This document shows positions 58,301-64,000 of a DNA stretch of 64,000 bases, in pieces. This stretch comes from Selaginella moellendorffii (taxonomy: Eukaryota > Streptophyta > Lycopodiopsida > Selaginellales > Selaginellaceae). Location: contig NW_003314297.1 in the NCBI RefSeq assembly GCF_000143415.4, positions 515,840 to 579,839 on the forward strand, written 5' to 3'. Both the position numbers and the translations under genes were made by a program. Position 1 is the stretch's first letter. Each line of letters starts with the position of its first letter. The notes beneath the pieces were generated by a model. The model did not search any database. It was not told where the DNA came from and saw nothing but the letters and a program-made list of their open reading frames with translations.

Positions 58301-58511
58301 GATCCCAGCATGAGCATATCGGTGGATAATGTTGTGCATGGTTGGATGCGGAAGCAGAGTGCCACCATCACCTTGCCAGACCATGCAAGAGATGCAGCAA
58401 GAGCATTCATAACCCGGGTTCAAGGTGAGATTCATTAATATTCCTTTACTAAGTTTCTAATGTATTTTATTTTAAGGTGAACAATCCGAATCTGAATCAG
58501 AGGAGGCGTGA
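55370..58511 (+). CDS. DDE-like transposase (DN..ENKN / VGHTHED family), two in-frame stops
   Basis: Exon 1 is 55370-58424; a 52-nt GT-AG intron leads to a last exon, 58477-58511 (GEQSESESEEA). About 1,030 codons stay in one frame except for TGA at 56444 (codon 359) and TAG at 57887 (codon 840). Residues 1-70 and about 100-170 are two beta-rich repeats (VYILNGGKRVAKGTLVSMD; FLNNPEGEVVAEGLATVVD) like domains fused to plant En/Spm-type proteins. The core has IIHDKMDQKKTCLPRL (D478, D481), QTDNAGSENKN (D645) and FLMVGHTHEDVDAMFSHL (H681, H683, E684, D685, D687). These motifs define a family I recall as DUF7869 (name from memory), with the acidic layout of an RNase H-fold transposase. It presumably cuts at the TIRs. 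Two palindromes (57112, 57169) are inside the coding sequence, between D481 and D645. The ATG at 55370 directly follows a CTTTCAG. Confidence 0.78.
56444..56446 (+). other. In-frame TGA in transposase
   Basis: Follows LLEDG-T and precedes DTQRVLPS-MYTKG, all in one frame. It fits CGA changed to TGA, a CpG transition. Confidence 0.65.
57887..57889 (+). other. In-frame TAG in transposase
   Basis: Follows GGESYF. The same frame continues RCKPLLEYWEKIIFAI for 180 codons. It fits CAG changed to TAG, a CHG transition. Confidence 0.65.
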
Positions 58512-60043
58512 TGGCATGTGGCCTTACGCCATTCCTAGGTGAGATGATACAAATAACAAGTATAAATTCTTAATTGTTCTAGCAAATCTTACTTAAAGTT
58601 CAAGGTGAACAAGCCGAATATGAATTCATCGGATTGTTATAACAAATTGCGAGGTGATGGCATGAGGCGATACGCCATTTGAGAGTGGTAGCCATTCCTA
58701 TATGAGGTGAGTGAAGTATTTATTAGAAATACCTCATTCAATTGTGCACTTCTAAGTCTTGGTCCACTTAGTACTGTTTGCATGTTTTTATTTTAATTCT
58801 TTCTCTAAAATGTTATTTAGCATGTGGCTTCATGCCATTGCTCTCCACAATCATGCATTGAATTTCTATCCTTGCATAATACTTCTCCATATATATAGCA
58901 TGTGCGCACATGTGATATGGTTTATTAGGCCTGATATAGTGTGTGAGGTAAAACAAAGATGATGTGACATATGCATTTACCAATCACACGTGCATAAATC
59001 TAATAATATGGCGTGTGGCCCATATTAATGGCACATAAACCCATATTGTGGGCTTACGTGCTTTATGTACCATCATTCCCTTGCAGCGTGTGTGTTGGTT
59101 TCCTTTTATAACACAACAAACTCCATATTTTAGGGTGAAGAGCGTTCTCATGGCAAGCACAAAATCTGTAAGTGAGGCAGAAAAGGAGACGGAGAAGGAG
59201 ATAGGTGAAGATGTAGAATATATAAGTCTTCCAAACTCCCCGTACTATACTCCAGGTGATCATTTTTCTGAACAAACGGCAACATTAACAACTATCGAGA
59301 ACGCCCCAGTAACGTCAGAGACAACAATCCAAAGCAAAACAACTGACCTGGAGAAGGATGATAGTACCGCTGAGAGTACCAAAAAGGAGGTGTCCACTAG
59401 CGCTTAGGCTTATAATGGTGTGTGCCCTCATGCCATTTACTTGATCACCAAATACCTTTTTCCCTTTGCACTAGTATATCTTAATACCGGTCTGAGAAAT
59501 AGAATGGCATGTGCCCTCAGGCCTTTTACTAAATCACCTTTGAAAGAAATGCAAGCCTCTATGTCGTAAAAAAAAGGTACTAGAGAAATTCCTTAATAAT
59601 ATGAATGTTATTTAGTTTCATGAAAATACACTAAGGGTCAAATGAGTTAAATGACTTCTCCAGACTAGCAATGCCTCTTGCTACACCTTCACAATTAGAT
59701 TCGTTAGAAAAAGATAACATTGAATAATATCTAAATGTTCTCACCATTAAGTTATATGTCTGGCTAATAGGAATGATGTTCATCTTGGAAAGCTCACCAC
59801 ACGCTCAATGAACAAACAAATAGTGTGTGCGCGCATGCCATCGCTCTTCTTTAGCTTCAGATTCGGCTTGTTCACCTTGACAATGAGATTTATTATACAA
59901 CTAGATGGACTCAGTCTGGACATAAGGTCACCGCGCTAGTCACCATGCCCCAGATATGTCTAGCCCCTGGACAAAAAACATATAATTTCATGTCATTTTC
60001 AAATACTTGAAAATTTGTACCTAGTCCCATTTTACTGAATAAA
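58512..60043. other. Right subterminal region of the transposon
   Basis: AT-rich DNA with palindromes at 58511, 58657, 58817, 58895, 59415, 59504 and 59820. A word from the last transposase exon, TTCAAGGTGAACAAGCCGAA, recurs at 58600-58619 and inverted near 59865-59885. One small frame lies at 59150-59407. Confidence 0.6.
59150..59407 (+). CDS. Small acidic hypothetical protein
   Basis: 85 codons starting MASTKSVSEAEKETEKEI, with PNSPYYTPGDHF in the middle and a Thr/Ser/Lys/Glu-rich end. No recognised family. It lies between palindromes at 58895 and 59415. It could be a small accessory gene, a 3' exon of the transposase unit, or chance. Confidence 0.3.
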   Translation: MASTKSVSEAEKETEKEIGEDVEYISLPNSPYYTPGDHFSEQTATLTTIENAPVTSETTIQSKTTDLEKDDSTAESTKKEVSTSA

Positions 60044-60067
60044 TCCCACTTTAACGAAATAGAGCAT
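60044..60067 (-). repeat. Right terminal inverted repeat
   Basis: Inverse of the left end with a single A/T difference at the second base. Just inside, TCCCATTTTACTG repeats the TCCCACTTTA word. Confidence 0.9.
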
Positions 60068-61071
60068 CTCTAGTCTTGGACTTCCCAGTGGGCAGCTCAT
60101 CACCCAACATTGGGTCCGGCCTTCCTGGGCCAAACTGGCCTTTCCTGGCCAAACTGGCCTTTCCTGGCCAAACTAGCTCCACTGCAGTCCTCCCCCTACT
60201 ATACTTTTGGAGCTCACCAAACCCCCCAGGGTCTGGGAGACGAACGCTTTGGGCTTTCACCCTCTCAGACTCGAACTCGGACTCGGACTCGGACTCGGAC
60301 TCGGACTTGGACTTGGACTCGGACTCGGACTTGGACTCGGGCTCGGGCTCGGTCTCGGCCTCGGCCTCGGTCTTGGTCTCAGTCCTGATCTCGGTCTCGG
60401 TCCCGGTCTTGGTCCCGATCTCGGTCTCGACTTTGGACTCCATCTCGGGTCCATCTCAGACTCCATCTCGGGTCCATCTCAGACTCCATCTCGGGTCCAT
60501 CTCGGACTCCATCTCGGGTCCATCTCGGGTCCATCTCAGACTCCATCTCGGGTCCATCTCGGACTCCATCTCGGGTCCATCTCGGGTCCATCTTGGGTCC
60601 ATCTCGGACTCCATCTCGGGTCCATCTCAGATTCCATCTCGGGTCCATCTTAGACTCCATCTCGGTCCATTTCGGACTCCATCTCAGACTCCATCTCGGG
60701 TCCATCTTAGACTCCATCTCGGTCCATTTCGGACTCCATATCGGACTCCACTTCGGGTCCATCTCGGACTCCACTTCGGGTCCATCTTGGATTCCATCTC
60801 AGACTCCACTTCGGGTCCATCTCGGACTCCATCTTGGACACTTCCTCATGTCATGTGTTGGTCCTTTTTGGGTCCCTTTTTGGAGCCTTGCTTATTGCTC
60901 GCTTCGTGCTCGCTCCTTGAGCACTTTATTGGGAGTTCCACTCCCATTCTCGACCTTTCAAGTCGGAGTTTTTAGTCTAAACATGTTACGCTTGTTTGGC
61001 TTTCGCTTCGGCCACTACCACGTGGTGCCCTTCCGGCTCCACTTTGGGGCCTAGGGATTTTGTGTCTCACA
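60068..61071 (-). repeat. LARD 5' LTR, proximal part after the transposon
   Basis: Matches 40645-41553, with the same hexamer (60260-60430) and minisatellite (60435-60835) but a different number and order of units. One extra copy of the CTGGCCTTTCCTGGCCAAA unit is seen at 60133-60170. It ends TCTCACA before the CACTG duplication. Confidence 0.9.
60435..60835. repeat. Minisatellite in LARD 5' LTR
   Basis: Same unit types as 40986-41310 but longer by about 75 bp, so the two LTRs of one element differ mainly by repeat-number change. Confidence 0.9.
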
Positions 61072-61311
61072 CACTGGTTGTAATGTATGACTTATATATG
61101 CAATGGGATGGCGTTGACCAGGCACACTCAAGCTCTCTTGCATCAACACACCTCTAAGACTAATGTCAGAAGCATCCATGTGCAAACTAAAAAGTCGAGT
61201 GTAGTCAGAATATGCCAAAACCGAAGGAGTCATCAATAGTTCTTTGAGATCCACGAACACCCGCTCACAATCCGGAGACAAAATGAAAGATGACGTTGAT
61301 GACTTCAACAA
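61072..61311 (-). pseudogene. Family A RNase H, first half (copy 3)
   Basis: Reads FVDLKELLMTPSVLAYSDY, FSLHMDASDISLRGVLMQES, and HPIAYISHTLQP, ending at the LARD insertion (target CACTG at 61072-61076). The second half is at 39451-39825. The catalytic MDAS Asp is kept. Confidence 0.8.
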
Positions 61312-61532
61312 TGCTCACAACGATGCAGTGCGATCAGAAAAATGATCCACAAAATGGCCGAGATACTGCACCTTGCCCAAGAAGCGTTACACATCATTCA
61401 CACACTTCAGAGTAGGGAACTTTAGAACAGCCACAAGTTTCTCAAGATCAACTTACAAACCCTCATGAGAAATACGATACCCAAGATAAGTTGTGTCATT
61501 GGACCCAAATATGCACTTTGACCGCTTCAGCT

Positions 61533-62437
61533 TTAAACCAACGTCACATAGCCAATCCAACACTTTAAAAACATCATAAAGTGCTCCTCCCACGTCCCCT
61601 CCAAGTGGATCAAGACATCATCAATGAAGTCAGCAGTCACCTCTGGCATATCGCAAAGAACTTCGTCCATCATACGCTGAAAAGTTGTTGGAGCATTGTT
61701 CAAACCAAACAGCATCACCAAGAACTCGTACAAACCAAATGATGTACAAAAAACAGTCTTAGGAATATCTTCTTTGGCCATTGGTACTTGCCAGTACCCA
61801 GAAGCAAGATCTAACTTGGTGAACCAACGACTTCGCCCCAGACGATCCAAGAGATCAGTAGTGTGTACACATCTGGGATTGTGACTTCATTTAACGGACG
61901 ATAGTTAATGCAGAAATAAATACTCTCATCAAGCTTCGTCACAAGATGAGGTTCACATGCCCAAGGACTCCACAACTTTCGAATAACACCCTTTTTTAAC
62001 ATCTTGACATTTGCACGTAAAATCTTGATCTCCTTAGGTGACCGACGGTGAACAGGAACCTTGATTGGACAAGCATCCTTGGTTGGAATCAGATGACGTA
62101 TGGCAATCTTGGCCCCAAACGATAGGTCAAATTCAAAGAGATCAGAATACTCCTTCATGAGCCGGTCAACTGCTGCAACACAAAGATTGTCGGAAGGATT
62201 GGAAAAGGGAAAAGTAGAACAAGATGGAAACATAGGAAGAAATAGTGGGGGAAAAAAAGTAATGGAAGTAGAGGTAAAAGTAGAGGAACGAAGAAGTACA
62301 GAAATGAGAGGAATGGATGAAACATAAGGAAGTATAAGGTAAGGGGGAAAAGCCTCAAAGTTACACTTGGTATAATTGCGCTGCAACCAATCTATACCAA
62401 GAATGAAATCAAAAGCTTGACTTGGCACCATTTGCAA
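61533..62437 (-). pseudogene. Family A reverse transcriptase (copy 3)
   Basis: Begins with FDFILGIDWLQRNYTKCNF (protease end). After a hydrophobic linker comes LMKEYSDLFEFDLSFGAKIA, INYRPLNEVTIPDVY, RWFTKLDLASGYWQVPMAKE (first catalytic Asp), LFGLNNAPTTFQRMM, and FIDDVLIHLEG (61620; catalytic box FIDD). Frames change once near 61850. This is the best preserved family A RT in the window. Confidence 0.8.
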
Positions 62438-62559
62438 TAACTATAACTCAAGCTTGAGATTGCCCACACACACAACCAGGTCCGCCTCATCCCATGCACA
62501 TGCATGTGTACAACCGTTGCCATGAAGAATGAAAATTGGTTTCACCACACGATGCAAGT

Positions 62560-63505
62560 GTAAATGGCAACATGTGGTAATAGGTCAAGCAATAGAAGAT
62601 AAACTCCAACCTGTATCAACCAACACAGAGAGAATAATAAGAGACCTCTTGTTATAAAAACAAGTTTGGAAAGTAAACATTGGATGAACCAGTGCCGAGT
62701 GAACCCCTTGATGATACTCCCGAAAGAAAGATGGAGGGGTCACTAACGTATTCGCGCAAGGTCTCTCCATTACTCATGTGACTCCTTGTTTCCTGGATGC
62801 ATCTCGGCGTCCAGACCTTCCACTGCAGCAGCACCAACGGGACGTTGGTGACGCCAAGATCTCCACCCAGGAAATGGAGGTCACAAATCTGGAAAACGCC
62901 GACAATGCCGATAAGTATGACCAACTTCATCACATGCCTAGCAGCTAACATCACGGCCACAACCACGTCCTTGCCCTTGTCCTTGGACTCGAGCAGCAGC
63001 AACATCAACCTCTATTGGAACATAACCATCACTCATAAGAAGTGGAGTTGAAAGATGTGCAACAAGAAGTGGGACAGGTGACGTCTCATAACATTGTGCC
63101 AAGCGAAGAGCATTGTCAAGGGTGGCGGGAGCAAATGCATGCACAAGTCCAACAAGATCTTGACAAAGTGCTGGCCACAACATTCCGAGTTTGATCCACT
63201 CTGACATATTTGGCTCTACACGAAGCAAAAGACTTTGGAAATAAACGCCAAATTGCATCACTGACTATCATCCCTAGGATTCCCGCGAAAGAACTCCAGC
63301 CAAACGCAAGGATTGGCACCAAGAGTAGGTAGGAGGAATTGTACCATGTGCCATGAACACTGCCATCAATTGAGTTTGGTTGTTCAATTACATACACATA
63401 GCATGAAGCAATTGTACCAACTACTACTCCAGAGTCAAAAGAGGAGATTGCTAATCTGCCATGAAGATGAACAAAAAAGAAAGAGCAAAAGAAGAGAAAT
63501 AACAA
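62560..63505 (-). pseudogene. Family A gag, zinc knuckle and protease (copy 3)
   Basis: Gag-like sequence with RVEPNMSEWIKLGMLWPAL and LDNALRLAQCYE (63220-63090). A zinc knuckle follows, in the pattern C-x2-C-x4-H-x4-C (near 62945-62895, CDEVGHTYRHC with one stop). The protease active site is LSVLVDTGWSLSSIA (about 62630-62587). The second strand ILGIDWLQRNYTKC opens the next segment at 62410. Confidence 0.75.
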
Positions 63506-63872
63506 AAAACTAGAAAGAAATGGAAAATCTAGACAATGTAAAAGCTAGATCTAAACCAAAATCCTAAAAGGAAAGAACAAAAGAAAGGAAATGGAAAAAG
63601 TTAAATCTAAACGATGCAAAAGTTAGATTTAAACCAAAATCCCAAATCCAAGCACTCCTTAGGGACAATCAAAGGTGCCCCTCACCTCCACCAAGGTGAG
63701 TGCTTCAAATATAGAAAGGGAATATATAAAATATGTATATCAATTAGCCTAAAAACCTTAACTTATATACAGGAGTAAGTGGTCTGGATAGAAACCAATC
63801 TGATAGCTACCAAAATCCCACTACACTAATATTAGCATATGGTATCGTAGCCGTAATCTTGGCCCCTCATAA

Positions 63873-63950
63873 TATAAATTGTATTAATATATTCCACATT
63901 ATGTGAATTTATATTACCCCAATACATACATACCTATATACCTACATATA

Positions 63951-64000
<50 letters not shown>
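63873..64000. repeat. AT-rich end with (TA)n microsatellite
   Basis: From about 63955 to the window end the sequence is almost pure TA dinucleotide; it is cut by the window edge. Confidence 0.9.

Larger units (their letters stand above)
46827..59841. repeat. Dispersed 22-bp palindrome family (at least 28 copies)
   Basis: Consensus arms are ATGGCRTGNGG and CCNCAYGCCAT. Starts of copies: 46827, 47904, 47979, 49221, 49412, 49553, 51025, 52302, 52362, 52439, 53174, 53309, 53468, 53547, 54411, 54483 (interrupted), 55098, 55196, 55266, 57112, 57169, 58511, 58657, 58817, 58895, 59415, 59504, 59820; half-sites at 46543 and 59008. The copy at 47979-48000 is a perfect palindrome. Most differences are CG against TG/CA at the same places in each arm. 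I saw no copy in the other 50 kb. Confidence 0.92.
46441..60067. mobile_element. 13.6-kb DNA transposon with TIRs, two large genes and many palindromes
   Basis: The left end (from 46441) reads A-A then GCTCTATTTCGTTAAAGTGG-GA. The right end read inward on the minus strand from 60067 is A-T then the same GCTCTATTTCGTTAAAGTGG-GA: 24-bp inverted repeats with one mismatch. The LARD LTR without insertion reads GTTCACTCTAGTC. With it, CTCT is found on both sides (46437-46440, 60068-60071), so the target duplication is CTCT, or CTCTA given the adjacent A. Inside are a transposase gene (plus) and a 1,615-codon multidomain gene (minus) diverging from a 3.2-kb centre, and at least 28 copies of a 22-bp palindrome. 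The superfamily is uncertain; I know of no description of this combination. Confidence 0.9.
39826..61071 (-). mobile_element. LARD-like non-coding LTR retrotransposon with nested DNA transposon
   Basis: 3' LTR 39826-41553; 5' LTR 45618-46440 plus 60068-61071. LTR ends read TGTGAGACAC and GCTTACA on the minus strand. CACTG is duplicated at 39821-39825 and 61072-61076. The primer-binding site is on the minus strand just inside the 5' LTR (45617 down): TTTGGTATCGGAGCTG. A purine tract (GGGTGGTGGAGT) adjoins the 3' LTR. The 4.06-kb interior has no gag or pol, matching the definition of a large retrotransposon derivative. The two LTRs are nearly identical, so insertion was recent. Confidence 0.9.
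37882..63871 (-). mobile_element. Ty3/gypsy element, family A (copy 3), split by nested elements
   Basis: The 3' LTR is at 37882-38044 and the 5' LTR at about 63696-63871, both with TAGTGTAGTGGGATTTTGGTA-type sequence. The polypurine tract GAGAGGAGGGGATGA lies next to the 3' LTR, and TTGGTGGAGGTGAGGGGC next to the 5' LTR. Reading leftward from 63700: gag with zinc knuckle, protease, RT, RNase H, then integrase (39336-38200). A LARD-like element (39826-61071) interrupts RNase H: ISHTLQP (61090) continues as VEMNYSTTEKECLAVV (39820). Without insertions the element is about 4.7 kb. No clear target duplication was found. Confidence 0.85.

Noticed and set aside
46827-59841. The palindromes as a CRISPR array
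   Set aside because: Spacing is irregular (about 35 to over 1,500 bp), copies lie in introns and exons, and the genome is a plant. No cas-like gene is present.

Overview
The window looks like nuclear DNA of a non-angiosperm land plant, most likely a Selaginella-type lycophyte. The evidence is a lipase gene with introns of 50-65 bp, an ACR3 arsenite-transporter gene (a family present in bryophytes, lycophytes, ferns and gymnosperms and absent from flowering plants, as I recall), a TTTAGGG-type telomere repeat, and a background of nested plant LTR retrotransposons. Taxon assignment is inference.

Layout. 1-2.9 kb: one intact-looking host gene, an OBL-type class-3 lipase (5 exons, 505 aa). 3.0-5.9 kb: a decayed Ty3/gypsy element (family A) carrying an intact TRIM element. 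6.3-28.6 kb: an ACR3 pseudogene on the minus strand, split by a 21.4-kb gypsy element (family B, 234-bp LTRs, TSD ATCAC). Family B itself holds about 15 kb of nested material: a small gypsy (112-bp LTRs, TSD CTGGC), an inverted deletion derivative of family B, TRIM fragments, a Cpn60 pseudogene, and gag/protease/RNase H remnants of another gypsy lineage. 28.9-37.8 kb: a lectin-like fragment, a plus-strand family A element (TSD CATTT), a degraded solo LTR, a truncated inverted copy of the lipase 5' region, and an RT remnant. 37.9-63.9 kb: a three-level nest. A minus-strand family A gypsy is split in its RNase H domain by a non-coding LARD-like retrotransposon (1.73-kb LTRs, TSD CACTG). The 5' LTR of the LARD is in turn split by a 13.6-kb DNA transposon (TSD CTCT).

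That 13.6-kb transposon (46441-60067) is the most unusual object in the window. It has 24-bp terminal inverted repeats and two divergent genes. The plus-strand gene (55370-58511) encodes a DDE-like transposase of the family marked by DN..ENKN and VGHTHEDVD motifs. The minus-strand gene (52165-46883) can be assembled from ten exons into exactly 1,615 codons. It fuses a ParB/sulfiredoxin-like domain, a region resembling a degenerate DNA methyltransferase, an acidic low-complexity stretch, degenerate peptide repeats and a C-terminal FCP1/HAD phosphatase domain. At least 28 copies of a 22-bp palindrome (arms ATGGCRTGNGG / CCNCAYGCCAT) are scattered over the element and not noticed outside it. Several sit inside 38-54-nt introns immediately before the 3' splice site, and others lie in coding sequence. 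Both genes keep one frame throughout and are broken only by single stop codons (three in all) that fit C-to-T changes in plant methylation contexts. A palindrome-studded element that encodes a ParB/methyltransferase/phosphatase fusion is the best candidate here for an undescribed system.

All domain calls come from motif reading by eye. No database search was run.
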